Below are positions 23,433-33,742 of a DNA stretch of 64,000 bases, in pieces; the stretch's first letter is position 1, and each line of letters begins with the position of its first letter. The position numbers and the translations under genes are program-made. The notes beneath the pieces were generated by a model, which was not told where the DNA came from, did no database searches, and saw only the letters and a list, made by a program, of their open reading frames with translations. The DNA is taken from contig BSYO01000024.1 of NCBI GenBank assembly GCA_033239525.1, forward strand, positions 1,240,001-1,304,000, in the 5' to 3' direction. This DNA comes from Nepenthes gracilis (Eukaryota > Streptophyta > Magnoliopsida > Caryophyllales > Nepenthaceae).

Positions 23433-23700
23433 CTCCATCATAAATTATCACTAATAATATTTTATAATGACAAAATAATTTTGTTACTAAAATATACTTT
23501 AGTTTGTCACTAAATAATACATTTAATGCAAATAATTGTCACAAAAAACATATTATTTTACCTCTAAATTATATATTTTAATGAATAAAATTTTAACACA
23601 AATATTAAATTTAAATTGATCAAAAATATACAAATAATATTCATATAATAGAATAAAATTATATATAATAATTAAAAAAATTCCAATACATTCTCACAAA
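23433..23700. repeat. AT-rich segment with clustered gtcactaaa-type words
   Basis: Contains repeated short words in both orientations (atgacaaaa, gttactaaa, tgtcactaaa, tgtcacaaa, tcactaata). Such subterminal clusters are typical of plant CACTA-type DNA transposons. No CACTA terminus, transposase or target duplication was found, so the assignment is only suggestive. Confidence 0.35.
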
Positions 23701-23714
23701 ATTACTCAGCAATT

Positions 23715-24680
23715 GTTTCAGTAGATGGAAATGATAATAATTTACTCAGCTCTACTGATCTTCTTGCGGACTCAATTTCTACCCATTGTGCTGAAAATCT
23801 TTTGCCCATTTCATTATCCCAAGGTGTATTGAGTCAAATGCAACATAATCCATCAGAAACCCTTCCTAATCTGCAGCTATTTGATTGCTTATATGAGAAG
23901 CCTCATGCCTTCCATCCCCAATTGCTGATGAACCAGCAACAAGCACATAATATGCCAAAACCATCATTTTTCTTGCCATTGTCATGCAATCAATAACAGC
24001 AACACCCTGTCTTGTCTAAGAGACAGCCACTTTGTTTATCTTCTCTACAAGTTCATTCAGCTCCTTATGTGCAGTAAAGGCAAACAACGGGCAACAAGAC
24101 GAAAATGGCAAGGGAAGAGATCATGCAGCAGAAGACCATAATAGACCAGCTGTACAAGGCAGCTGAGCTGCTTGAAGCAGAGAATTCAATCCTCGCGCAT
24201 GGGATATTTGTGCGGCTCAATCAGTAGCTTTCTCCCATTGGGAAGCCCTTCCTAAGAGCTGCTTTCTATGTCAAAGAAGCCCTACAACTGCTCCTTATCA
24301 ACAATCCCTCGAATACTACCATCTCTGCCTGACCTTCCGCGGCTCAATCACCTCATTTCTGGACCCCTTTTAACCTCTTTAACAAGATTGGTGCTTATAA
24401 ATCATTTTCTGAGATCTTACCCATCATCCACTTTGCTAATTTTACTTGTAATCAAGCCCTGCTAGAAGCCCTTGAAGGGTTTAATAGGATTCATATTGTC
24501 AATTTTGATATCCGTTATGGTGAGTAATGGACATCGTTTATGCAGGAACTCACCTTAATAAAAGGCGGTGCTCCGTCTCTCAATATCACTTCGTTGGCAT
24601 CTCTGGCCACCCACGATCATTGAGTTTTGAGCATTTCCTGCTCATTTTTTAGTATTAGGAATGTAGCTCTACTGATTACT
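23715..24680 (+). pseudogene. Broken GRAS gene fragment of the HAM/SCL6 type
   Basis: Translation in mostly one frame, with stops, gives a HAM-type (SCL6/SCL22/SCL27) GRAS protein: a variable N-terminal part with SQGVLSQMQHNPSE and FHPQLLMNQQQAHN, then the start of the GRAS domain (IIDQLYKAAELLEAENSILA, LSPIGKPFLRAAFYVKEALQ), and the VHIID-like region (FNRIHIVNFDIRYG). It ends just after the leucine-repeat/VHIID part, so the last half of the domain is missing. Nonsense codons appear at least after FFLPLSCNQ, after the VRLNQ stretch and after DIRYGE. Intact HAM genes encode transcriptional regulators that maintain meristems. This is a dead partial copy, next to a fragment of an unrelated gene. 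Confidence 0.8.
24203..24223 (+). promoter_or_regulatory. Relic miR171 target site
   Basis: HAM/SCL6 mRNAs carry a highly conserved miR171 target inside the GRAS domain, coding ILARLNH. The same 21-nt position survives here with two changes from the usual site: the central word reads tttgtgcgg where ttggcgcgg is expected, while cggctcaatca is unchanged. Both changes fall near the cleavage position. Confidence 0.65.
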
Positions 24681-24784
24681 CCCCACGTATGCCTGCATTA
24701 GACTGACACCTAAAAAAATAAAAATTCTCAATTAACCATAAGAAATGTAAATAGTTAAACCAATGAATGGAATTGGCTCTCACC

Positions 24785-25480
24785 TGTACAAATTTACTGA
24801 GCTTTGATTTTGCAAAAGATAGGTACTAGTCAATATCCTCTATAGTTTGAGGAACATGAGCCCCTCGGACAGTATCAGTAACTTTGTGAACCACCTTTTT
24901 AACTAGGGTTTTGCAAACGTCTTTGCTAAGTTGACCTTCCCTCCAAGTGGGGTTCAAAAGCTCTTTAACAAAGTCCGAAAGCTCAAATTGGAATGTCAGA
25001 ATCCAGTTCACATCTGTGGCCTTCCTGCCATCATCATCTCCACCATCCTTGTCCATGTCCTTTGAGGGTCCACGTTCCTGTGCTGTACTACTTTCTGCAT
25101 CTATGGATTGAGTTGGTTAGCTTACAGATGTTGGCATCTTTAGATTAAAGCTGTTGAATATTGGATTATAATGCTTGGATTCATCACCTTTGTTGTCATG
25201 AAACGTAATTGCAGAAGCAGCGGGAATGGCCACTATGGATGTCTCAGGGTGGCTAGACACACCCTTCATATATAGCACTATGTGGGACAAGAGCAGCATA
25301 TAGCTGAGAAAGCTATTGCTTGTTCTGCATTAGTTAGCCACTGTAGAAGAGAGATAGAAATCTTGTCCCAGCCGCTCAACCAACTGTGTTGTGGGTCGGA
25401 GCATGAGCAGCAGTAGCTTGCAGATTGTAATACATCTGCATTGCCCTCGCGTGATCCAACAGCAAGCATGCTAACGTCAA
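24785..25480 (-). pseudogene. C-terminal fragment of a CCCH zinc-finger protein gene (ZC3H38/55-like)
   Basis: The minus-strand translation gives a conserved C-terminal block: a GRKATDVNWIL stretch, then LSDFVKELLNPTWREGQLSK, LVKKVVHKVTDTVRGAHVPQ and YLSFAKSKLSKFVQ, ending at a GT splice-donor-like site (gtgaga, about 24785). This resembles the C terminus of plant zinc finger CCCH domain proteins of the ZC3H38/55 group, recalled from memory. A TAG replaces an expected Gln before YLSF. Upstream (25130-25480) broken frames continue the same kind of protein (SIVAIPAASAITFHDNKGDE). The zinc fingers themselves are not present. Keeping a splice site suggests copying at DNA level rather than by retroposition. 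Confidence 0.6.
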
Positions 25481-25580
25481 CAATTAGTTTGACCGTTGGG
25501 ATATTTTTACTGTAAAAGACAGTTAAAATAGAATAAAAACAATACGCATTGTCCAGTATCTGGTAAGTTAAATTTTATCA

Positions 25581-26148
25581 TGATGGGTATTATTACCCGA
25601 ATAACTGGTAACCACCCGTGGGATAAAATGTGGAAACTCTTAATAACTTCTACGGTTCATTTTTGGGAAAGAACTACTATAACCAACCGGATGTTGAAAC
25701 CGGAGAAGTTATGAAACCAACAGGAGTGGGGAAGTTAAGAAACCAACAGGAGTTGGGAAAAAACTAAATGTACTTATCCGGAGAAGTTATACTTTTCCGG
25801 ATAATCCGGATAAGTTACAAAACTGAAAGGAAACCCTATAAAAGAGAGGGTAATCTTCCGAGGAAGGGGACTTCTTTTTGGTCCTGAAAACTCTCTCTCT
25901 CTCTAAAAATAATTATCTAAAAGAGAAAAATATATCTTTCCCTTTTTACTCTCAAAAAAGGCCATGACTGACTTGAGCGTCGGAGAGCCTTTGGGGATTT
26001 GGCCCCATTGGCCTGCTAACCATCTTGTCTACTTTTGTGTTGTACAGGTCTTGAGTTCAAAAGGACGGAACTGTAAGAATCATCTCTATCCACCACCGGA
26101 CCAGATCCGCAACACCATATCCGTCTAACTCCCACTGCATCCGCAACA
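25581..26148 (+). repeat. 5' LTR of element 2
   Basis: Ends in ccgcaaca just before the primer site. It contains a TATA box (tataaaa, 25837-25843) and, after a (CT)n run, the word cttgagcgtcgga typical of the R/U5 region of plant gypsy LTRs. The start (tgatggg at 25581) is a guess, because no second copy exists for comparison. A short internal direct repeat (aaaccaacaggagt) occurs twice at about 25714-25755. Confidence 0.6.
25837..25843 (+). promoter_or_regulatory. TATA box of the element 2 LTR
   Basis: tataaaa in the context accctataaaagagagg, followed about 80 bp later by the R/U5 motif and the end of the LTR, as expected of an LTR promoter. Confidence 0.6.
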
Positions 26149-26149
26149 T

Positions 26150-26168
26150 TGGCGCCACTCCGGGGAAC
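26150..26168 (+). other. Primer-binding site of element 2
   Basis: TGGCGCCACTCCGGGGAAC one base after the LTR end. It shares TGGCGCC with the site of element 1 but then differs, which suggests a different priming tRNA or part of one. Confidence 0.75.
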
Positions 26169-26207
26169 CAGACAAAAGTTTGATTTACCACTAAAAAAAT
26201 ATATAAA

Positions 26208-27840
26208 ATGGTTAACACCCGAACGCATCAAAGTGCTCCGGCAATAAGTGCTCCGCCAGATGTGCTCTAAGATTAGAAAATGCCGCTCTCAAAATAACCT
26301 TCCTTTTCCTGAGGTGAAAGAAATCAATAATCAACTCATACAAGCAATGAACACCAGATGGAACAAATGACTCAAGAGATTCAATCTTTACGCAAAGAAG
26401 TGGGACGCCAAAAGTCGGACGCCCATTCTTCAGCAACACATGTTCCCGCTTCAATGGAAAATAGGCGGAAGAAAAAATCAACCGTACATATCCAAGAAAA
26501 AATATTTACAAAAGAAAGGAGCGAAGGCCGATCTCGATTAGAGGGCCTGTTGGGCCCGAGATTCATTGAAGACAGCCCAGAAAGACGAAATCCTCGGAGT
26601 GAAAGAAGACCTCTTGACCAAGAGGAAGCTTCCTCCAACTTGCCTCCGGATGGAAAAAATAAACAACAAAGACTCTGCCTCAAGCTCCCGAGGAATCGAG
26701 AGTTTATCTCAATACCAAAACGCCCAACATCATCAACGAAGCTCACGAGGAATCGAGAACTTATCTCAATGCCAAAAACGTCAAACATCACCGATCCGAA
26801 GCTCCTCAAGAATCGAGAACTTATCTCAATGCCAAAAAAAAAATCATTGTACTTAGAGAGAAGAAAAATTAGAAAAGATGTGGGATTATCTTTTCTGAGA
26901 AAACTGAGGGACTAACTAGCGATCTAAGGAGGTCCCCATTCACAACGGAAATCCAGACTGGCCCATTACCCCGTAAATTCAAAATGCCACTCATCGACAT
27001 ATGACGGAAGCATCGACCCAATGGATCATTTGGATCACTTCCTAGGACGTTACTAAGTTTTCAAGGCTTAGATGAAATGATGTGTCAATGCTTCCCTTTG
27101 ACTTTGAAAGGGATGCAAGAATCAGTTTTATCGAATGACAACTAACTCAATTCGGTCCTTCCAAGAGTTAGCAGATAATTTTCTTTCTCAATTTGCTTCA
27201 AGTCAAAGAATAGAAAAACAACCCCGGCACTCGCCTAAGATCAAATAGGGTCCAAATGAAAACCTGAAGAGCTTCCTATCAAGATTCACTTCCGAAGCTC
27301 GTCGAATTCCACGCCTCACTGACGAAGTAAAATTAAACACTTTTATTGCAAATCTGGAGCCATGAGAGTTTTTTAAACATTTGGCCCATACGAATTCACA
27401 AACTTTCAGAGAAGTGGAAGTTACTGCATGAGTGTACGTGGCAGCAGAGGAAGCCAATGAGGCTAAAAAGCCTGCCATGGTGAATCCGCCTTATCAAGGA
27501 TCACTAAAAGAAGAATGAACGAAGATGAAAGATCCCATCCAAAGAAGCCCAGAAGGAAGTTCAATAATGAAACACAAAGAGAATTCAGACCTTTTGATCC
27601 TACCCCGTTAAATGATTCAAGAACAAATATCCTGATGCAAATACAGGAGAAAAAATTCTTCAAGTGGCCAAGAGCCCCAAAGAACCCTGAAAGTGGAGAT
27701 CAAAGCAAGTTTTGCCACTACCATCGCTCACCTGGGCATGGAACTGAGGAATGCTGGACTCTACAAAGGGGAATTGAAAATCTGATCATGAAAGGACATC
27801 TCAAGAAATTCTTAAAAAAATCAAAGGATAACTCTGGGTG
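26208..27840 (+). pseudogene. gag of element 2, broken
   Basis: Begins MVNTRTHQSAPAIS and then meets stops. The frame 26358-26915 covers a charged region with an internal tandem repeat. The capsid follows in stop-ridden frames around 26990-27480 (SFQELADNFLSQFASSQRIE, then ENLKSFLSRFTSEARR). The frame 27515-27841 gives the Gag end: ILMQIQEKKFFKWPRAPKN, then the zinc-knuckle-like CHYHRSPGHGTEEC. Not translatable as one protein. Confidence 0.75.
26685..26839 (+). repeat. 57-60 bp tandem repeat inside gag of element 2
   Basis: Two full units (57 and 60 bp) and one partial unit (38 bp), each starting ctc(c/a)cgaggaatcgaga or close to it and containing ttatctcaat(a/g)ccaaaa. At protein level each unit reads RNRE(F/L)ISMPK-like. 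The unit length stays a multiple of three, so the repeat kept the frame. Confidence 0.85.
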
Positions 27841-28612
27841 AAAGATGGAAGAAGAGGAGACAGAGCAGCCACAATTGAAAAGCCGCGTGGTGGCTGGAGT
27901 GGTAAATATGATAACCACCAACCGGCCAAAGCCCAGTCCGGTCAAATGGATGTCATCCGAAGCGATAAAAAGCGGAAGTTTGAAAGTGATGATGTAATTA
28001 GTTTTAGTAAGGAGGATATGGATCATGTAAGGACACCACACTCAGATCCATTGGTTGTATCAGCCTTAGTTTCTGATGGTAACGTGGATTACCAGATGAA
28101 ACGAATATTTATTGATAATGGAAGCTCTAGCAATTTACTTTATTTTGATGCTTTCATTAAATTGGGTTTGAAAATTAATCAACTCCGGCCAGCCAATGGA
28201 CCACTCTATGGAGTGGAAAATGAACCGGTCACAATCAAAGGAACTATCCAATTGGAGGTCACATTAGGAACCTACCCAAAAACTGCTTCTCACGAACTAA
28301 CTTTCCTGGTAGTGGATTTGCCTTCAGTTTATAATGCAATTCTAGGCCGGCCCTGCCTTGTGATTTTTGGAGCAGTAACATCTATTCCCCATTTAAAAAT
28401 GAAGTTCCCAACATCAAATGGTGTTGGAGAAATATTGGGAGATCATATTACCGGACGAACATGTTATCTATCCCAAGTTGAGAAAAATATTCCAGATCGG
28501 TCTGTGGAAGATTTTGATTATCGAGATGAAAACACGTTGCAACAAGCCCAATCCGGAGAAGTTACTGATTTGATTCCGTTGGATCCAACAGATCCGCAAC
28601 AATCATGTTTCG
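27838..28612 (+). pseudogene. Protease region of element 2, truncated polyprotein
   Basis: The open frame 27838-28659 holds a Tat-type aspartic protease with an apparently intact active-site strand (RIFIDNGSSSNLLYFDAF, about 28105-28160), then LRPANGPLYGVENEP and VVDLPSVYNAILGRPCL. The usual IPLDP linker to RT begins, but the frame then runs into non-element sequence (about 28612) and stops. It is out of frame with most of gag. The protease fold looks whole; the polyprotein is not. Confidence 0.75.
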
Positions 28613-29455
28613 TAATTGATCCTTGTCTTTTTGTAATTAAATTTATTTTATTAGTATAATATTTTGAATTATTATTCTGAAAAGAATGTTTAATAAATAG
28701 AATAATATTCTTTAAATTATCAACGCAATGAGAAATAAATTGAAATATAAAAAGATTAATAATTTGATATGTACATTTTATATAGATTAATGTATTATTC
28801 AAAATTAAAGAAAAAGATTATTAAAATAAAGAAATAATATTATTATTATTTAATATATTATTGAAAGTAATAGAAAATATCTAAATTAACTAGTCTATAT
28901 TTATTTATAATAATATTAATTATTTTAAAAAGTATGATAACTAATGTGTAGATGCTAAAAAACTTTAGAATTAATAATATTTTTGTAATTTCTAATTTTT
29001 ATAATTCTAATATATAATAACACAAATATAAGATAAGTTATTATGTTATAATAATATATCACTAATAAAAATATTAGATTTTATTTATATTAATTCTAAA
29101 ACTAATTTATATTTAAATTATAAAAAGATAGTTAATATTACTTTTAACAATATGTCAATATATTTTTATATGCCTAGATTATAAGTACTTTTGTACGTAC
29201 TTATCAAATTTGAAGTCTTCTGTCATAAGAAAAAAAGCTCTTTGAGTGAATTATATATTTAGTTAGTCTTTTACAATTTAGTATCTGATCGTATTGAAAA
29301 CTTTTTGACCATATATTGTCTGAAAAATATTAATTTTATTTTAATTAAAAATAATAATTATTTCTCATGTTTTTTTATGTATTACTTTTAGTGTCTGATA
29401 CCTTTAAAATTTTTATAAAAATAATTTTTTAATATTTTTTATAAAATACTTGTTC
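28613..29455. other. AT-rich spacer between elements 2 and 3
   Basis: Very AT-rich with no supported gene. It ends in the GTAAC target duplication of element 3. Confidence 0.6.
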
Positions 29456-29460
29456 GTAAC

Positions 29461-29990
29461 TGTTGCGTCTCGGATCCTCGGGGTCCAATCGGATCCGTGG
29501 TTTCCAAGCAACACAAATGTTTAAGATTTAGGGATGTAGAGAGAAAGAGATTAAGACCGAATTTTTACGTGAAAAGCCTTCCTCTGAACGAGGAGGAAAA
29601 CCCACGAGGCTTTCGGCCTTTAGAAATGCTTCACTATCAATATAGAAGTTTTTACAAAGTACAAGCTTTAGGATCCATTCCTTTCTTGTCTCTTGTTTTG
29701 TACTTCTTCCCTAGGGGGTTTTGCTCGCTGGGAGGCTTTATCACTCTCGTTGGGAAGCTTTGTCACTCTTTTTGTTCCGTTTCACTGGGTAGAGAGGGAT
29801 TAAGTGGCCGAGAGAGAGTGGGGCTCTTTCCTTCTTCTGGAATAAGTTAAGGGAGAGAAAATTCGGTCTTTTGGAAAGGGACTTTACTGGGTACTTATAG
29901 GAAAAATCATGCCGTTGGGGAGAAGACACGTGACAGCCATCGAATGGCCGAGAAGCGGTGCAATGTCTCAATGGCCTCATTTAATGTTGC
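29461..29990 (-). repeat. 3' LTR of element 3 (short)
   Basis: Near-identical to 34420 to about 34955: starts tgttgcgtct, shares the gaggaggaaaacccacgagg stretch, the tttactgggtacttatagg TATA-region segment and the cctcatttaatg end. Similarity stops there, so about 530 bp present in the right LTR have no counterpart on this side. Confidence 0.85.
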
Positions 29991-30500
29991 TGATCTTCTA
30001 GAGGAGCTGGCTGCTTCCTGCTCGAATTCGGCCGTGCGCGCTTACAACCTGATACGGACATTCCTTAATTGGTCAGAGTATGACAGTCTGTGTTCGGGAT
30101 TAGGCCCTTCATAGTGACCGTCCGAGCACGTGCATCCTTGGGGTGAGTGTGGAGTGAAGCTTGGTGGGAGGTGGTCCTAGGGCTTCCTCTGGGTCTGAGA
30201 CCTTTCCAGCGCCACTGTTTCATTTCCCTGCGGAGCATTAAATGTGGTATCTGGTTGATGTGACGCGCTGACAGGCGCCTTGGGAAGGAAAGGCTACCAT
30301 CCTTCTGAGACGAATGGCCAGCCGACGCGTGGCATGGGTAATGAGTGCGCTTTTTTGAATTCTAGGAGTATTTAAACGCCTCTTTGCTCCAATTCTCTAT
30401 CTTCGCGCATGCATTTCACTTTCTCCTCTTAAGTGTTGAGGCTTTCCGTTCTTTCTTCGCTCAAGTTTCCCCTCCATTTTCTTTTTGTTTTTCGACGTTC

Positions 30501-32611
30501 ATGGCGCCTGGAGTGAGACAGATTGCCTCCACGGTGACGCTCGACAAGCTTACAGAGATTCGAGCTCGATATCAAATTCCTGAGTCCACAGCCATGATGA
30601 TCCCGGAGTCGCATGATAGGGCATGGTGTCCTCGGGACGGCTTCATTACCGTTTACGAGGTCCACCTCAAAGGTGGGATACGGTTCCCCATTGCGGAGGA
30701 GCTTTACGACATCATGAGGGCACTCGGAGTGCCTCTCGCCAGGCTTCAGCCAAATGCAGTCAGGTACCTAGTGTCCTTGTGCGTTTTCTTCCGGTGCCAC
30801 AAGAAGCTCTTGAATGCTCTTACGGTCAAGGTGATGTTTTGCTTTATACAGAACCTTAACTGGATTATAATGACTCCCCGCCCGGACTTTTTCTTGTTGT
30901 GCAGGGGTAACCCGGACTTCACGAAGCGGTGGAAGGATAAGTTTTTCTTCCTTGGCATTCACGAGCATTGGGCCGTTCCTTTTAAGTGGGGGAAGGTGGC
31001 TAGCCAGTATAGCTCTGACCCTTCGAAGGAGGACAAGGAGAGTGTGAAGGAGTTCATGGACTTGGTGCTGGCCAATCTGGGGAGCTTTCACCTGAACAAG
31101 CGTAACATCTGGCTATCCCCTGAGAAGTTTAAGGAGGCCAAGTGGGGACCACGGGCCGAGGTTTCTGCCACAACTTCTCCCAAGAAGTCCAAGAAGAGAC
31201 TGAGGAGGAGAGCTGGGACATTGAGGATCAGGGGTCCCATTGACCGCCTGGGTGAAAGCTTCCTCGCCGAGAGCTGGGGGCTCCCAGCGGCCTTCGTTGA
31301 GCCTTCCTCCAGTGATGACGATGATGATTTTGACATCGATGATTTGAGTGGCGATGACGTGGCTGCTCCTCTACTTAAGAGGTCGAGGACTGGCTCTTTG
31401 CCTAGGTCCTCGGGGTCTGAAGGTCTCGCCTTCACTTCCACTGCTAATCTTCCCGCTGAGTCCTCGGGAGCTGAAGGTCTTGCTTTCACTTCCACTGCTA
31501 ATCCTCCTGCTGAGTCCTCGGGAGCTGAAGGTCTCGCTTTCACTTCCACTTCTAATCCTCTTGCTGAGTCCTCGGGAGCGATTCTCCAGATTGCGGAGCT
31601 CCCTGACGTCCAGCTCCCCTGTGATGATTTTGTCCCCGAAGTTTCCATTGATTTGCCTGGTGACGTCTCGGCCAGGATTGATCATCCTTCCGAGGACATA
31701 GGAGGCGGGAACTTCACGGTGGACGCTGAGAGGGGAATGACGGCTAAGACGGTCCGAGAGGTGGCGGAGGTCGAGGAGTTAAGCGTCGACGATCTCATGC
31801 CCCTTGATCCTTCCGGGTGCCCCATTGTGGTCCAAGTCGAGCGGTCGTCTGAGTTTCTTGGGGATGTTGATTTTGAGGCAGGCTCTCCAGTGCCTTTTAT
31901 AGCCGCTAGGCCTGTGCCTAAGGGGGCCCTTGTGGGGCCCAGGAGCGGTCTTCAGGAGTCCGAGACCCCTAGGGAACGTGGCACAGGAGACGATCCTCTT
32001 GTTTCTAAGGTAACCCACTGTTTCCTTTCTTGCCGTGCGTTCAGCTGTTCTTATTTTCATGAGCCTTTCTACTGTAACTCCAGGGTCTGACTGGAGGTCT
32101 CAGCAAACTGGTGGGAGTGATCGCCCAATCCCGCCTGGAAGTGGGGTCTTCGAGGGTCGCCCGAGAGGCTGTACAACGGGCGGAAGCAAAACTAGCTGAA
32201 GCTAAGGAGAAGATTGCTTCTTTGGAGGACACCGTCAAGCTCCTGTGGCTTCAGCAGGGCCTCCTCCAGGATCGGATCCTTCGCCAGGAGGAGAGGTTGA
32301 GGATGTCTGTACAGATTGTCGAGATGGCACCAGTGTTGGATGGCAAATACTGGGATGGCATCTGCATGTGCCGCCGAGTGGCGCGACTGATCCATCCGCA
32401 GTTTCCTGTGGCCGTCCTCGATCCCAGAAACACCAGCGCCTTAAGCGTAGAAGACTTATACGGCGTTGCTGGGAGGCCTTTCCTTGGGCATCATCGAGCA
32501 GGGCCTGATGGTGAACCTCTCACGCTCGAGGAGCCAGTTCTGGCGGACCAGACGGGATCTTCAGGAGCCCAAGAGGCTCAAGGAGGGGGGAGTCAAGAGG
32601 TGCTCCCTTGA
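30501..32611 (+). CDS. Antisense ORF (aORF) of element 3, PF04195-like, intact
   Basis: Two exons, 30501-32009 and 32084-32611, joined by a 74 bp phase-0 GT-AG intron; both are fully open, giving a protein of about 678 residues. The start ATGGCGCC at 30501 matches the starts of the element 1 and 4 homologues; an upstream in-frame codon at 30384 is less likely. Order: N-terminal PF04195-like region (WCPRDGFITVYEVHLKGGIR, about residues 40-65), a basic patch (PKKSKKRLRRR), an acidic run (SSSDDDDDFDIDD), an 18-residue tandem repeat, then after the intron a coiled coil (REAVQRAEAKLAEAKEKIAS) and a C-terminal block CRRVARLIHPQFPV shared with the other elements. The basic and acidic patches would fit a nuclear or nucleic-acid role, but function is unknown. 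A TATA-like tatttaaa lies at about 30368. This is the only aORF here without stops. Confidence 0.8.
31407..31580 (+). repeat. 54 bp (18-residue) tandem repeat in the element 3 aORF
   Basis: Three units of 54 bp plus a short partial unit, each starting tcctcggg and encoding SSGAEGLAFTSTANPPAE or a close variant. The copies differ at only a few bases, so the expansion is recent relative to the rest of the element. Confidence 0.9.
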
Positions 32612-32665
32612 TACGTTGTTTCTTTTTCTTATTTTGTCACACTTGTACATAAATTTATTTTTATG

Positions 32666-32671
32666 AATAAG
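32666..32671 (+). terminator. Poly(A) signal after the element 3 aORF
   Basis: aataag in tatgaataagac, about 55 bp after the stop and preceded by cttgtacataaat, the same layout as after the element 1 aORF. Confidence 0.5.
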
Positions 32672-32880
32672 ACTTGTCCTTTTTGCATCAGTGCTTTGGA
32701 CGTTTCTTTTGTCTTGCTCGTATGAGTGTCTTCTTCTTTCTTTCTCTTTTTTTTTTGCGGCGCGATGAACGGCGCCTTACTTTTAGCTTTGAGCTCGTGA
32801 TCTTTTTAAGATCCTCGGCCTTTTAACTTCTCGGGTTTAGGCGTGTGATCCTTTTAGGATCTTCTAGCTTTTACCCTTTT

Positions 32881-33310
32881 GACCTATGACCTCTGGGGTC
32901 CGACCTCTGGGACCGCTCGGTCACAGCCGAGTTTTTGGAGTGTTGACCTCTGGGACCGCTCGATCACAGCCGAGTTTTTAGAGTTTTGACCTCTGGGGTC
33001 CGACCTTTGGGGCACACTGGCCACAAATGAAGCTGAGTTTTGACCTCCGAGGTCCGACCTTCTAGGACCGCCGGCCCGCCCGAAGTTTTTGGAGTTTTGA
33101 CCTCGGGGTCCGACTGGGGCCGCTTTGGCCACAAATGAAGCTGGAGTTTTGACACCGGGGTCCGACCTCGGGGCCGCCTTGGCCATGGGGTCGAAGTTTT
33201 GGAGTTTTGACCCATGGGGTCCGACTTCGCCGCTCGGTCACAAATGAGTTTTTGAGTTTTGACCTGGGGGGTTCGACCTCTCGCGCGCCTGGCCACAAAT
33301 GAAGTTTTTC
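32881..33310 (-). repeat. Minisatellite of ~45-58 bp units (element 3)
   Basis: Eight imperfect units, each with ttttgacct(c)... (g)gggtccgac, a GGxCCGC(T)CGG-like core and a cacaaatgaag or cacagccgag tail before (g)gag. It occupies the same place, between gag-pol remains and aORF, as the arrays of elements 1 and 4. Just before it, 32790-32880 holds two small near-palindromes (gatctttttaagatc and gatccttttaggatc). Confidence 0.9.
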
Positions 33311-33742
33311 TTGGCTGTGAGTTGCTTCATTGTTGGTGAAGGAGCACGAGAACGCTTTATAATAGACATAAATAAGGGACATTTTATTGATGTACACGTT
33401 TTATATCATAAGGCCTCCCGGGCCTTTTTAGGCCTTTTGGTTACATCAGTCCGCACGCTTGGGCCTTCATGCTCCTCATTTATCGCTCCCGGCTCTTCCG
33501 ACAGCCTACGTTTGGGGCTGGCCTCGCGGTATTGGCGCCTGTGGGTGGTCAGCGTGCTCGCACCCATTACGGCCTTACCCTTTTGAGCGGCGCGACGGCA
33601 AGGCCTCACTGCCGGGGGCCATGCCCGGTCGTGGCAGTGAAGCACGAGATAGCCTTCCATTACCGGCCGCTCGATTTTCACCTCGGAGTTTAGAGTAGTC
33701 CCTGTCATGGCCACGGCTACAATGGTAATGGCAGTACTCCCA
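33311..33742 (-). other. GC-rich non-coding part of element 3
   Basis: Lies between the minisatellite and the end of the gag remnant, where pol would be in a full element. Short frames here are shadows; I recognise no pol motif on either strand. Confidence 0.55.

Larger units (their letters stand above)
25581..28612 (+). mobile_element. Tat-type Ty3/gypsy element 2, 5' fragment
   Basis: Plus-strand order: LTR, primer site, gag, protease, then an abrupt change to AT-rich sequence at about 28612 inside the protease-RT linker. RT, RNase H, integrase and the 3' LTR are absent. The protease is close to that of element 1, so the two are related elements in opposite orientation. The left edge of the LTR is uncertain. 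Confidence 0.75.

Noticed and set aside
23136..23513. A plus-strand frame across the right end of the element 1 LTR
   Set aside because: It crosses the LTR boundary into AT-rich sequence and has no domain.
32881..33310. Possible CRISPR-like array
   Set aside because: Units are contiguous, imperfect and of uneven length with no unique spacers; it is a plant minisatellite inside a retrotransposon.
33299..33714. Small frames in the GC-rich part of element 3
   Set aside because: No similarity to pol or gag on either strand; overlapping frames on both strands reflect high GC content.
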